The notes under the pieces were generated by a model. It was not told the origin of the DNA. It did not search any database and worked only from the letters and a program-made list of their open reading frames with translations. Shown here piece after piece: positions 17,535 through 26,608 of a stretch of 60,763 bases of DNA. A program made the translations under genes and the position numbers. The stretch is from assembly GCF_018457175.1 (NCBI RefSeq), contig NZ_JAGFNU010000015.1:1-60763 (forward strand), read 5' to 3'. This DNA comes from Pseudohalocynthiibacter aestuariivivens (GTDB taxonomy: Bacteria; Pseudomonadota; Alphaproteobacteria; Rhodobacterales; Rhodobacteraceae). Position 1 is the first letter of the stretch. Each line of letters begins with the position of its first letter.

Positions 17535-17949
17535 TCTGACAAAAGGACCTTATGCAGATTCCCCAGATTAAACCTTGAGCGTGATCAACGAACGCGACGA
17601 AACCCGGCTGATTAACTGCTAATTGAGATGTGGCGTGAAGAGGGTTCTCGGGAATGGCCCAAGGTCTGCGTCGATCCGTTGAAACCGCCGGACGAAGCGA
17701 ACTTTTTTATCTCAATTTGGTTACTTTGGGGTTGCAGCTTCGATGATGGGTAAGTCGAAGTAGGGCAAACCGTCGTCCAGTATTTCAATTTCGATTTCTT
17801 GCCGGAAGCGCGTGGCCGACAACTGATCGCGCAAGCATCCCTCAGCGATTTGCTCGTCGATGTTCATGTCGAGATCGAAGTCGTCGCTTACCGCCCGCTC
17901 TCTTAGCAACGACAACACCCATAAAAGTGATGCAAAGCGGCTACACCTA
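17535..17949. other. Intergenic stretch upstream of the pseudogene
   Basis: About 415 bases without a recognisable gene. A short minus-strand frame (17721-17978) overlaps the end of the acyltransferase and lacks any match. Together with the two decayed genes it makes a 1.4-kb dead zone at the edge of the polysaccharide island. Confidence 0.45.
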
Positions 17950-18861
17950 TCAGGCTTGACCACCGTGGAACCGCTCATAAAGGAACGTATCTTCCCAGCG
18001 GTTGTGCAACCAATACCATTGCTCTGGTTTCTCTATAATACGCGCGCTTATTCTGTCGTTTACTTCGCGCGTCATAGTCAGGGCATCCGACGGTGGAATT
18101 GGTTCTTCGAATTCAACGTGAATATTTTTCCCATTTTCATCTCGCGTTCCGAAAGCAGGAACCAAAGGCAGGTCATAGCGCAAGGCCATTACCGCAGCTG
18201 CAGTAGGTGTCAATGCGTCAATGCCCAGAAACGGGATCAGATGACCTTGCTGATACTTCTGGTCGACAAGCAGTGCAAAAAAACCCCCGTTGCGCAGATG
18301 CTTAACCATCCTCATGTTTCCTGCCGCACTTTTAGCGACGATTGGTTCACCACCCTTTTTAATTCCGGCAAGAAAATGCGGTTCGTACCATGGATTGCTG
18401 TTTTCACGATAAACAGCCCCCGTTTCCATTCCGGCGGATTTCAAAAAATGACGAACTGCTTCCCATTGACCAAAGTGGCCTGAAACGATGATCGCGCCTT
18501 TTCCGGATTCTTTCGCTTTTTGCAATACATCCAAACCCGGGCCAGTCGCATCAAACAGATCCAGACGTTTGCTGTAACTAGCGCTAAAAAGTATTTCGGA
18601 AAGCGTACGTCCAGTATTTTCCCCTATCTTTTTACAAAGAACCCGAACTTCGTTTTCGGGCATGTCCGGAAAAACGCGTTTCAAGCCATTCCAAACCCGT
18701 CGACGCGAACCAGGTATTATCGGAATCAGAAACCCGCAAACACCTGCGAAAAATGCACTGCGCAAACGAAACGACATCAACCTTCCCAGTTTAAGGCCGA
18801 TCCAGATCGGGATGTACTGCAAAAACTTTGCAAAGGTTTTCTTATGAATCGGTTGCATCAC
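17950..18861 (-). CDS. LpxL/HtrB-family lysophospholipid acyltransferase
   Basis: The 303-residue protein has an N-terminal membrane helix and the catalytic HX4E box in VSGHFGQWEAVR (about residues 127-138), then VDQKYQQG and the ending PEQWYWLHNRWED common to lipid A late acyltransferases. It should add a secondary acyl chain to Kdo-lipid A or a related lipid at the inner face of the inner membrane. Divergent from the glycosyltransferase genes, it marks the left end of the LPS/polysaccharide island. ATG 18861 or the adjacent in-frame ATG could start it. Confidence 0.85.
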   Translation of the reverse strand: MMQPIHKKTFAKFLQYIPIWIGLKLGRLMSFRLRSAFFAGVCGFLIPIIPGSRRRVWNGLKRVFPDMPENEVRVLCKKIGENTGRTLSEILFSASYSKRLDLFDATGPGLDVLQKAKESGKGAIIVSGHFGQWEAVRHFLKSAGMETGAVYRENSNPWYEPHFLAGIKKGGEPIVAKSAAGNMRMVKHLRNGGFFALLVDQKYQQGHLIPFLGIDALTPTAAAVMALRYDLPLVPAFGTRDENGKNIHVEFEEPIPPSDALTMTREVNDRISARIIEKPEQWYWLHNRWEDTFLYERFHGGQA

Positions 18862-19018
18862 CGTTCTCTAAGTGGATTGCCAAAAAACAACAATAGCTTG
18901 AATGCTTTTGCTTTTCCAAACAAACAAACTTCAAAGTCATGAGCAAAACAAAGGCTGGAGGCACCAGTGATTTTGCTTTAGCAGTTTCAGAGGATTAAAG
19001 GCGATTGGGGTTCAGCGA

Positions 19019-19765
19019 ATGGCGGCATATAAAACCTTCATAGTGCATCTTCAACGCGCGACAGGGCGCAAGGCGCAGGTGCAGGATCTGGTTTCAAAAG
19101 CGCCTTATGACGCTCAGATAATAGATGCTGTGGATGGCGCAAAATTACCCCAAACAGTTCTTACAAATTATTATTCAGGTAAGACACTGTTCAAGCCGGC
19201 CTATCCTTTTAAACTTAACGTTGGCGAAATTGGCTGTTTTCTGAGCCACCGAAAGGTCTGGAACGCCATTGTTGAGCAAAATTTAGATGCAGGGCTTATC
19301 TTTGAAGATGACGTTCAGATCTTACCGGGCCAGTTTGGTCCGGCTGTCGCAATTGCGGAACGCAACATCGAAAAACTGGGCTACATTCAGTTTCAGGTAC
19401 GCATCGTGCCAGACCAGAATCAAGTCTTGGCGGAAACTCTAAATGCTAAGATCGTCCAGCCCATTGTAACGCCGCTACGCACGTCTGCCCAGTTTGTAAG
19501 CCGCGCTGCGGCTGAAAGACTATTAAACCTGACACAAAAAATAGACCGGCCTATAGATGGTTTTTTGCAATTACATTGGGAAACAGGCGTTCATTTAAGC
19601 TGCGTTGTACCTTCAGGTGTATCCGATCGTACAGCAGAGACAGGCGGAAGCACGCTTTCAGCCAAGCAGCCGCTGATCAAAAAACTTGCGCGGGAACTAA
19701 AACGCAATCGTTACAAAACGCAGATACGAAAGTACTCTGCTCGCTCGACCGATGTTATAGGTTGA
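19019..19765 (+). CDS. Glycosyltransferase family 25 protein
   Basis: The 248-residue protein matches the LPS-type GT25 family: FIVHLQRATGRK at the N-terminus, NVGEIGCFLSHRKVWNAIVE, and GLIFEDDVQI with the acidic nucleotide-sugar/metal motif. Such enzymes often add galactose to the LPS outer core. The C-terminus is basic. The next gene follows after 76 bases on the same strand. Confidence 0.85.
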   Translation: MAAYKTFIVHLQRATGRKAQVQDLVSKAPYDAQIIDAVDGAKLPQTVLTNYYSGKTLFKPAYPFKLNVGEIGCFLSHRKVWNAIVEQNLDAGLIFEDDVQILPGQFGPAVAIAERNIEKLGYIQFQVRIVPDQNQVLAETLNAKIVQPIVTPLRTSAQFVSRAAAERLLNLTQKIDRPIDGFLQLHWETGVHLSCVVPSGVSDRTAETGGSTLSAKQPLIKKLARELKRNRYKTQIRKYSARSTDVIG

Positions 19766-19841
19766 AATGCGTAACACTAACTCATTGGATTTCTGGCGCG
19801 TATTAGTTAGTGAGTAACTAAATTTGTAAGGAAAAGAATTA

Positions 19842-20693
19842 ATGTCTGGAACTTGGCGTTCGCTGACGAGCGACGAACTGACCGGCGGTACAAATCACGA
19901 AACTGCGCCCTTTGGTACATTTGCACCGAACTATCTGCAACGAATCTTGATTGGCATTGGTAAGAAAACGATCTTAAAACGAGGCCTTTTTCGCGGTAAA
20001 TACACGCAAATTATATTGGCGCTTTCCAAAGGACCTCTAGATATTTTTTTCCGGGATTGTGCGTACCGCATTTGGGGTGAAAACAATCTGATTGAATATG
20101 GGCTGTTACTAAACCCTGACTATAACAGAGCGGATTTGGATTTTCTGCTGACAGATGCCTCGCCTGACGCGAACTTTATCGATTTGGGCTCTAATATTGG
20201 CTTGTACTCGCAACCGATGGCAAAAACTGCTCCGATCGGCAAAACAATATCCATTGATGCCAATCCGTTAATGGCTAAAAGGTTGGCATTTAACGCAAAC
20301 GCGACAGGCCTAAACAATTTGAAAATAGTTTCAGCGGCAGTTAGCGACGCGGATGGGCAGGGTTCGCTAATTATTCGCAAAGACGATGTGGCAATTGTTG
20401 CGGTGGAAGAAACCTCAGGAGGCGAAATTCCAATCCGCACCTTGGGTGCAATCTTAAATGAACAGAAAATAAAAACCATTTACGGTCTAAAAATTGATAT
20501 AGAAGGCCACGAAGACAAGGCCCTCGCGCCATTCTTGATGAATGCACCGAAAGCACAATTGCCGAAAAAGATCGTGATCGAACATCCCGAACCAGATTCT
20601 GATTATCCAGAGTGTACTAAAGTGTTCGCCAAGTTGAGTTATGTTCTCGTGGGGCGAAGCAGAAATAACTCTTTTTATGAATTAATGCCATGA
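19842..20693 (+). CDS. FkbM-family methyltransferase
   Basis: The 283-residue protein has SAM motif I FIDLGSNIGLYSQPMA at about residues 113-128, the acidic loop ISIDANPLMAKRLAFN and the FkbM motif LKIDIEGHEDKAL. Members methylate sugar hydroxyls in polysaccharides and glycolipids. Its stop overlaps the next start (ATGA at 20690), so it is coupled to the GT10 gene and probably acts on the same glycan. Confidence 0.85.
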   Translation: MSGTWRSLTSDELTGGTNHETAPFGTFAPNYLQRILIGIGKKTILKRGLFRGKYTQIILALSKGPLDIFFRDCAYRIWGENNLIEYGLLLNPDYNRADLDFLLTDASPDANFIDLGSNIGLYSQPMAKTAPIGKTISIDANPLMAKRLAFNANATGLNNLKIVSAAVSDADGQGSLIIRKDDVAIVAVEETSGGEIPIRTLGAILNEQKIKTIYGLKIDIEGHEDKALAPFLMNAPKAQLPKKIVIEHPEPDSDYPECTKVFAKLSYVLVGRSRNNSFYELMP

Positions 20694-21583
20694 CTCAAAT
20701 TGATGATGCGCCTGCGATAGCTGTCGTGCCCTATGGTAAATGGCCGACATCTAATCTTGCGAACCTTTCTCTGGACGTCCTGGCCTGGCCCATCGGCAGA
20801 CCGAAGAGGTTGCTGAGCGGTCGCGTCAGAAATTTACGCCGTGATGATCATCTTTTGACTTTTCCGAGAAAACCGGTGTTCTTGTTCCCCCGATTTGGTG
20901 TGAAAGCAAAAATTTCAGTTATGATTGTTGAGCCTGACGCCGTACACCAACGATACGTAAATTGGGCTAAATGGCTTCACTGGCGATTCTACAAAGTTCT
21001 GACAAAAAATGCGTCACTACTTAAAAAAATAGAAAACGGTGAATTTTACTATTTAGGTTCGACATTTATAAATGAAGAATCCCAGATTGACCTTACAAAA
21101 TCAAAGATGGCATCACTAATCGCTTCTGCAAGGCGCGATCTGGAGGGTCATAAACTTCGGCATCAAACGGTAGACCACATCCGATCTGAAGGCCTTGATG
21201 TTGATATTATGGGGCGGGGCTACAGACCTTTTAAAGAAAAGGCAGATGGATTGGCGCCTTACCGCTACTCAGTGGTAATTGAAAATGTACGTGAACAGAG
21301 TTATTTCACAGAGAAACTTGTAGACGCTTGCCTGTGTAAAACAGTGCCAATTTACTGGGGTGCACCAAACATCAGCGATTATTTCGACGTGCGTGGTATG
21401 ATAATATGCAACAACGCTGCTGAAATTAATACAGCTTTGAAAAACATGAGCGTTTCGGACTACGAAGCACGGTTAAAATGGATCGAAAAGAACGAACAAG
21501 CTGCTCGACATCACGCGAACAACATTGAACGGGCTGCCTTGCTAATCCGGAAAACAATCGACAAAAAACAGGAAAGACTATGA
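20690..21583 (+). CDS. GT10-family (alpha-1,3/4-fucosyltransferase-like) glycosyltransferase
   Basis: The 297-residue protein carries the GT10 C-terminal signature [20 protein letters not shown], then [15 protein letters not shown], preceded by MGRGYRPF. This domain binds GDP-fucose in known members. The N-terminal acceptor domain is divergent. It overlaps both neighbours by four bases (ATGA), sits directly before gmd, and so likely uses the GDP-6-deoxyhexose made by the following genes, either L-fucose or a 3,6-dideoxy relative. Confidence 0.85.
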   Translation: MTQIDDAPAIAVVPYGKWPTSNLANLSLDVLAWPIGRPKRLLSGRVRNLRRDDHLLTFPRKPVFLFPRFGVKAKISVMIVEPDAVHQRYVNWAKWLHWRFYKVLTKNASLLKKIENGEFYYLGSTFINEESQIDLTKSKMASLIASARRDLEGHKLRHQTVDHIRSEGLDVDIMGRGYRPFKEKADGLAPYRYSVVIENVREQSYFTEKLVDACLCKTVPIYWGAPNISDYFDVRGMIICNNAAEINTALKNMSVSDYEARLKWIEKNEQAARHHANNIERAALLIRKTIDKKQERL

Positions 21584-22632
21584 ACGCAAAAAAGGCATTG
21601 ATTACGGGTGTAACGGGTCAGGATGGTGCCTATCTTGCCGAATTCCTGCTTGAAAAGGGTTACGAAGTCCACGGCATCAAGCGGCGGACATCGTTATTCA
21701 ACACTGACCGCATCGACCACCTGTTTGAAGGTCCTGAAGGTAAGGAAGGGCGCTTTGTTCTGCATCATGGCGACATGACAGACAGCACCAGCCTCACCCA
21801 TATCCTGCAAAAGGTGAAACCAGACGAAGTCTACAACCTGGCTGCACAAAGCCACGTTGCGGTTTCGTTTGAAGAACCGGAATACACAGCAAACTCTGAT
21901 GCGCTTGGTGCGCTTCGTATGCTGGAAGCTATCCGTATTCTGGAACTTGGTGAAAAGACGCGATATTATCAGGCCTCAACATCCGAGCTTTACGGCTTGG
22001 TTCAGGAAACCCCGCAAACTGAAAAAACGCCATTTTACCCCCGCAGCCCCTATGCGGTTGCCAAGCTTTACGCCTTTTGGATTACAGTCAACTATCGTGA
22101 GGCTTACGGGTTGTACGCCTGTAACGGCACCCTGTTTAACCACGAAAGCCCAAAACGTGGCGAAACCTTCGTAACCCGGAAAATCACAATGGCACTCGCC
22201 CGGATCAAACTGGGCATGCAAAAAACGCTGAAGCTTGGCAATTTAGATGCGAAACGCGACTGGGGTCATGCGCGCGACTATGTCGAAGTGATGTGGCTGA
22301 TGCTCCAGCAAGAGGTGCCAGAAGACTTTGTCATCGCAACAGGCGTGCAATATTCAGTCCGCGATTTTGTTCTGGCGGCAGCCAAAGAACTGGACATGGA
22401 GATCACATTTGAGGGTGAAGGAACGGACGAAGTCGGGCGTGACGCCAACGGCAAGGTGATTGTCGCGATTGATCCGCGCTACTTCCGCCCTACCGAGGTT
22501 GAGACCCTGTTGGGCGATGCAACGAAGGCCAAGGAAAAACTGGGCTGGGTACCGCAAACGTCCTTTGACGAACTCGTTGCTGAAATGGTCGCCGAAGATT
22601 TCAAGGCCGAGAAACGCAAAGCCCAAGCCTGA
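21580..22632 (+). CDS. gmd: GDP-mannose 4,6-dehydratase
   Basis: The 350-residue extended SDR has the NADP fingerprint [15 protein letters not shown], the active-site STSELYG and the YxxxK pair in [10 protein letters not shown], all as in Gmd. It turns GDP-D-mannose into GDP-4-keto-6-deoxy-D-mannose, the branch point for L-fucose, colitose, rhamnose and perosamine. Length is about 20 residues below the E. coli enzyme. Start and stop overlap the neighbours, so it is one unit with the GT10 and fcl-like genes. Confidence 0.95.
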   Translation: MNAKKALITGVTGQDGAYLAEFLLEKGYEVHGIKRRTSLFNTDRIDHLFEGPEGKEGRFVLHHGDMTDSTSLTHILQKVKPDEVYNLAAQSHVAVSFEEPEYTANSDALGALRMLEAIRILELGEKTRYYQASTSELYGLVQETPQTEKTPFYPRSPYAVAKLYAFWITVNYREAYGLYACNGTLFNHESPKRGETFVTRKITMALARIKLGMQKTLKLGNLDAKRDWGHARDYVEVMWLMLQQEVPEDFVIATGVQYSVRDFVLAAAKELDMEITFEGEGTDEVGRDANGKVIVAIDPRYFRPTEVETLLGDATKAKEKLGWVPQTSFDELVAEMVAEDFKAEKRKAQA

Positions 22633-23552
22633 TGAAAATTCTCATTACAGGTGGCAGTGGAATGGTCGGGAAAAACCTGATCGAACACGCTGCAGCGAAG
22701 CAACACGAACTGGTCGTCCCGTCCCGCGAAGAGTTGGATCTGTTGTCTTATGAAAAAACGTCGGATTTGGTCAAAGCCCACACACCCGACCTGATTATTC
22801 ATTGTGCGGGGCAAGTCGGCGGCATTCATGCCAACATCGCTGATCCAGCTGGGTTTCTTGTCAACAACCTTGATATGGGCCGCAATATTGTTCTTTCAGC
22901 GCAGGCAGCCGGCGTTTCAAAGCTGCTAAATCTTGGCAGTTCCTGTATGTACCCCCGCCTTGCAGAAAACCCGCTTCGCGAAGAACAGGTTTTGACCGGA
23001 GAGCTGGAGCCGACCAATGAAGGCTATGCCTTGGCAAAAATCACCGTCGCCAGGCTATGTAGCTATCTTTCAGCGACAAAACCAAATCTCCATTATAAAA
23101 CACTGATGCCCTGCAACCTTTTTGGCAAGCACGATAAGTTCGACCCCAAGGTGTCGCATCTACTGCCCGCAATTGTGAAAAAGATGCATGACGCCAAAAC
23201 ACAAGGTTTGGACAGCGTCGAAATCTGGGGCGACGGAACGGTACGACGAGAGTTTATGTTCGCGTCCGATATGGCGGATGGCACATGGTACATGGTAGAT
23301 CGATTCGAAAGACTACCCGACATGATGAACCTTGGCGTCGGCCATGATTATTCGATCAACGAGTATTATGAGGCGGCAGCAAAGGTGATTGGCTGGAAAG
23401 GTAAATTTACCCATGACCTCAGCAAACCCGTTGGTATGAAACAAAAATTGTTGTCCGTCAGCCGCCAGACAGAGTTGGGTTGGGCCCCGAAAACATCGCT
23501 TGAAGAAGGCATCCAGCAGACATACCAGTTTTTTCTGGATAGCCAGAGCTAA
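22632..23552 (+). CDS. GDP-L-fucose synthase or GDP-L-colitose synthase (epimerase/reductase)
   Basis: The 306-residue SDR has ITGGSGMVGKNLIEH, the active-site GSSCMYPRLAE and YALAK, plus MPCNLFGKHDKF, the layout of Fcl/WcaG. Fcl epimerises C3 and C5 and reduces C4 to make GDP-L-fucose. ColC is a homologue that does C5 epimerisation and reduction after ColD. The N-terminus GGSGMVGKN differs from the AGHRGMVGSA of standard Fcl, which leaves ColC open. The ColD-like gene right after it makes that choice important. Start overlaps gmd (TGATG). Confidence 0.8.
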   Translation: MKILITGGSGMVGKNLIEHAAAKQHELVVPSREELDLLSYEKTSDLVKAHTPDLIIHCAGQVGGIHANIADPAGFLVNNLDMGRNIVLSAQAAGVSKLLNLGSSCMYPRLAENPLREEQVLTGELEPTNEGYALAKITVARLCSYLSATKPNLHYKTLMPCNLFGKHDKFDPKVSHLLPAIVKKMHDAKTQGLDSVEIWGDGTVRREFMFASDMADGTWYMVDRFERLPDMMNLGVGHDYSINEYYEAAAKVIGWKGKFTHDLSKPVGMKQKLLSVSRQTELGWAPKTSLEEGIQQTYQFFLDSQS

Positions 23553-23565
23553 GGAGTTCATCCCA

Positions 23566-24750
23566 ATGACAGATCCCGTATTTACACTTGCGACAAGTTC
23601 CTGGGATGAAAACGAAATTGAGGCGATAAACCGGGTCGTTGCCTCTGGCTTTTTTTCTATGGGGAAGGAAGTCGCAACATTTGAAAAACAGTTCGCGACA
23701 TTTGCCGACACGCCCTATGCGGTGATGGTCAATTCCGGCTCTTCTGCCAATCTGTTGATGGTTGCCGCGTTGCGATACCATTCCAAAGCAAATCTTCAGC
23801 CCGGGGATGAAGTGATCGTGCCTGCTGTGTCGTGGAGCACGACCTATTCGCCACTTTATCAATACGGTTTGAAACTGAAGTTCGTGGATATTGACCTTGA
23901 AACTCTAAACTTCGACCTTGATGCACTGGAAAAGGCCATTGGCCCGAAAACCCGACTGATCATGGCGGTAAATCTGCTGGGTAACCCAAATGATTATAAC
24001 AAGATCAATGCGATGATTGCGGGGCGCGACATCTATTTGATCGAAGACAATTGTGAATCTTTAGGGGCCACTCTGGGTGGCCAGCAAACGGGTACTTTTG
24101 GCATTGCCGGAAGTTACAGTTGCTTTTTCTCGCACCATATTTCCACCATGGAAGGGGGTATGGTCACAACAAATGACGAAGAACTATACCATATCATGCT
24201 ATCTGTTCGCGCCCACGGTTGGACGCGTAATTTGCCTGAAACCAATCTGGTGACAGGGCAGAAAAGCACGGATGCGTTTGAAGAATCTTTCCGTTTCGTC
24301 CTTCCGGGTTACAACCTGCGACCTCTGGAAATGAGCGGTGCCATTGGGCAAGAACAACTTTTAAAATTGCCGATGATTGTGGGAAATCGGCGCAAGAATG
24401 CCGTTCTTTTCAAGGACCTCACCAAAGAATTCGGTGACGTGATTTCGCAAAAAGAAATTGGTGAAAGCAGTTGGTTCGGATTTTCGATGGTGGTAAATCC
24501 GGAATGCAACATTGACCGTTCCGTTCTACTAAACAGTTTGCAAAAATCAGGTGTCGAATGCAGGCCGATCGTTGCTGGCAACTTTGCAAAGAACAAAGTT
24601 GTTGAAAAGTACTTTGACTATGAGATTTCAGGAAACCTGAAAAACGCTGAATACATCGATGGCGCTGGATTATTCATTGGAAACCACCACTACCCGCTGG
24701 AAAAGGAAATGGAAGCTCTGCGTACCGCATTAAAGGGTGCTTTCTGCTAA
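23566..24750 (+). CDS. DegT-family 3-dehydratase, ColD-like (His replaces PLP lysine)
   Basis: The 394-residue fold-type I PLP enzyme resembles sugar aminotransferases: SSANLLMVAALR, VPAVSWSTTYSP, LIEDNCESLGA. The motif that normally holds the PLP lysine reads SCFFSHHISTMEGGM, with His190 at the lysine position. Loss of lysine for His is the mark of the 3-dehydratases ColD and RfbH/E1, which remove the C3 hydroxyl. As gmd is adjacent, ColD-type action on GDP-4-keto-6-deoxymannose is most likely, giving a 3,6-dideoxyhexose. GGAG precedes ATG 23566. The 3' end overlaps the convergent GT11 gene by four bases. Confidence 0.8.
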   Translation: MTDPVFTLATSSWDENEIEAINRVVASGFFSMGKEVATFEKQFATFADTPYAVMVNSGSSANLLMVAALRYHSKANLQPGDEVIVPAVSWSTTYSPLYQYGLKLKFVDIDLETLNFDLDALEKAIGPKTRLIMAVNLLGNPNDYNKINAMIAGRDIYLIEDNCESLGATLGGQQTGTFGIAGSYSCFFSHHISTMEGGMVTTNDEELYHIMLSVRAHGWTRNLPETNLVTGQKSTDAFEESFRFVLPGYNLRPLEMSGAIGQEQLLKLPMIVGNRRKNAVLFKDLTKEFGDVISQKEIGESSWFGFSMVVNPECNIDRSVLLNSLQKSGVECRPIVAGNFAKNKVVEKYFDYEISGNLKNAEYIDGAGLFIGNHHYPLEKEMEALRTALKGAFC

Positions 24751-25604
24751 AGACGTATCCAGCTTTCGGGTGCAATGTCCGGATTCTGCATCTTTTGTTT
24801 TCCGAACCAGTCTTTCGGCGCAACCACAATTTTATCAGGGTTCCGGTTTAACCAGCTGCCCCACCAGGAAAACGTTGAATTCGCAACAATGTTGTGTTTA
24901 CAACAACTTATGAGACGCATGTCTTCGTAATGTTTTGCGCTCTCGTTATGATCTGAAAAATGCGTTTTGACTCCAAACCTCATATTTTGCTTCGCCCAAA
25001 CCGGATCATCCGAAAACACAAAAACTTCAGGTTCCGAAGCGGTTTTCTCTGCTATGATTTCAAGTGCGCGATCATAGTAATTCTTGTCACACACCGCATA
25101 CGTGCTTCCTGCGGCTGCGTAGTCGCCTCTGCGAACGTGCAACGAAACTGAATTGCAGGCGTCAATTTGCTGTAGCCATCGTTCGTTTTCTTTGGTGGGT
25201 GCCGTTTTTATCGCCAGTTCGCGATGCAGGACCTCTGCGTAGTCAGTAAAATATTTCTCAGACTGAAAATACCCATGCAGGTATGTGTTAGCGGACAGTT
25301 GGTTGATGTTTTCGTTAAACCCTAAATGCTTCTCGCGAATAAATTCCGGGTTCTTGCTTAGATAGCGCCAAAAATAGTAACGCAAAGTGTCAGAGCGCGC
25401 AGGTGGCAGGTTGCTGTCATCACCGATCGTTGCATTGACGTTAAAATGTGACAAAGCATATTTCCAGTGCCCGCCTTTTTCATCCGTCTCGCGCGTATCA
25501 AGTAAAAGCCCACATTTGTTACGCTCTGCAACGGCCCTGCCCACCGCATATTGAAACAACTGGTTGCCAAGGCCACCAAACAAACGCGCGATGACGACAT
25601 CCAT
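24747..25604 (-). CDS. GT11-family alpha-1,2-fucosyltransferase-like glycosyltransferase
   Basis: The 285-residue protein begins with the GT11 motif FGGLGNQLFQYAVGRAVAER and has SLHVRRGDY and NSTFSWWGSWLN, the three classic blocks. GT11 enzymes move L-fucose from GDP-fucose in alpha-1,2 linkage; bacterial colitosyltransferases also fall here. GGAG six bases upstream supports ATG 25604 over an in-frame start four codons earlier. It is the only minus-strand gene inside the island's core, so it may have been added separately. Confidence 0.9.
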   Translation of the reverse strand: MDVVIARLFGGLGNQLFQYAVGRAVAERNKCGLLLDTRETDEKGGHWKYALSHFNVNATIGDDSNLPPARSDTLRYYFWRYLSKNPEFIREKHLGFNENINQLSANTYLHGYFQSEKYFTDYAEVLHRELAIKTAPTKENERWLQQIDACNSVSLHVRRGDYAAAGSTYAVCDKNYYDRALEIIAEKTASEPEVFVFSDDPVWAKQNMRFGVKTHFSDHNESAKHYEDMRLISCCKHNIVANSTFSWWGSWLNRNPDKIVVAPKDWFGKQKMQNPDIAPESWIRL

Positions 25605-25954
25605 CTTTCTCTCCAAAACACCATAAATACCTAAGTATTCTTATGCACTCGCGTTAACATGTGTGGGCAAGCTCTCAAAGCATTTAACGACTTTGCATAA
25701 CTAAGTACTTAAAATAACTCGGGTTCAGCATTCCGCTGATAGATATGAAAGTAAAAGGCAGCAATCGCTCCAAAAGATGTAGAAAAATGTCAATACTACG
25801 GCAAGTTTGAACTTTCTCCTAAAACCTACCACAATCAGTCTTTAGTCTTGGGTCGTCAGCTTGCTTTTTGGGACAAGATAAACGAAGGAAAAGCTGAATA
25901 CTCGCGATACGGTCACAAACTGTAAAAAAAACCGATACTGAAAGCGTAAGAGTT
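25605..25954. promoter_or_regulatory. Divergent intergenic region between the GT11 and FkbM genes
   Basis: This AT-rich 350-base stretch must hold the promoters for both divergent genes. I see no clear operator, hairpin or JUMPstart-like element. Confidence 0.4.
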
Positions 25955-26608
25955 ATGAGAATTTCCCTAAAACATTGGCTTAGACGAAAACGCTCGCCGT
26001 GGCTCAAGATTTTTTACGACTCTTTCAAGCGTTACAAGACAGATCGGCGTGAGGCGATCCGGCAAGATTTTGATGGGTTGGGTGAAAAATCTGTTGTGCT
26101 GGATTTCGGGGGATTCGAAGGGAACTGGGCACACGACATTCATGAACGCTATAAATGCTCTGTACATGTGTTTGAACCTCACCCCAGATTTGCAGAAGAA
26201 TTGCGCAACCGGTTTTCAGGTAATGACAAAATATTCATCCACGAATTTGCACTTGGTTCAGAAGAAGGTGTTTTGAAACTTTCTGACGACGGAGACGCTT
26301 CTTCAGCGCTACATGAAAACAAGAACGCGGTGGAAGGAAAGATTCAGCCTGTTTCTGTATTTTTCAACGAACACCCAGACACCGACTTTTCTCTGGCAAA
26401 GATCAACATTGAAGGTGGTGAATACGATCTATTACCGGCATTGCTCGACACCGGGTTTATTAACAAAATAGGTATTTTGCAGGTGCAGTTTCATCTCTAC
26501 TCTGAAAGTTTGATTGCAGTTCGCACTGGCATTGTAAGCAGAATTGAAGAAAATTTCCGCTCTGATTGGAGCTATCCGTTTGTTTGGGAGCAGTGGACAA
26601 AAAAATGA
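25955..26608 (+). CDS. FkbM-family methyltransferase
   Basis: The 217-residue protein has a SAM-binding segment VVLDFGGFEGNWAHDIHERY, the acidic motif VHVFEPHPRF and the FkbM-type AKINIEGGEYDLLPAL. It is shorter than the other FkbM protein in the island. It should O-methylate a glycan or nucleotide sugar. Its stop overlaps the manC start (ATGA at 26605), which couples the two. Confidence 0.8.
   Translation: MRISLKHWLRRKRSPWLKIFYDSFKRYKTDRREAIRQDFDGLGEKSVVLDFGGFEGNWAHDIHERYKCSVHVFEPHPRFAEELRNRFSGNDKIFIHEFALGSEEGVLKLSDDGDASSALHENKNAVEGKIQPVSVFFNEHPDTDFSLAKINIEGGEYDLLPALLDTGFINKIGILQVQFHLYSESLIAVRTGIVSRIEENFRSDWSYPFVWEQWTKK

Noticed and set aside
17860-18483. A 207-codon plus-strand open frame
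   Set aside because: It is antisense to the LpxL-type acyltransferase and its translation is low-complexity and unlike any family.
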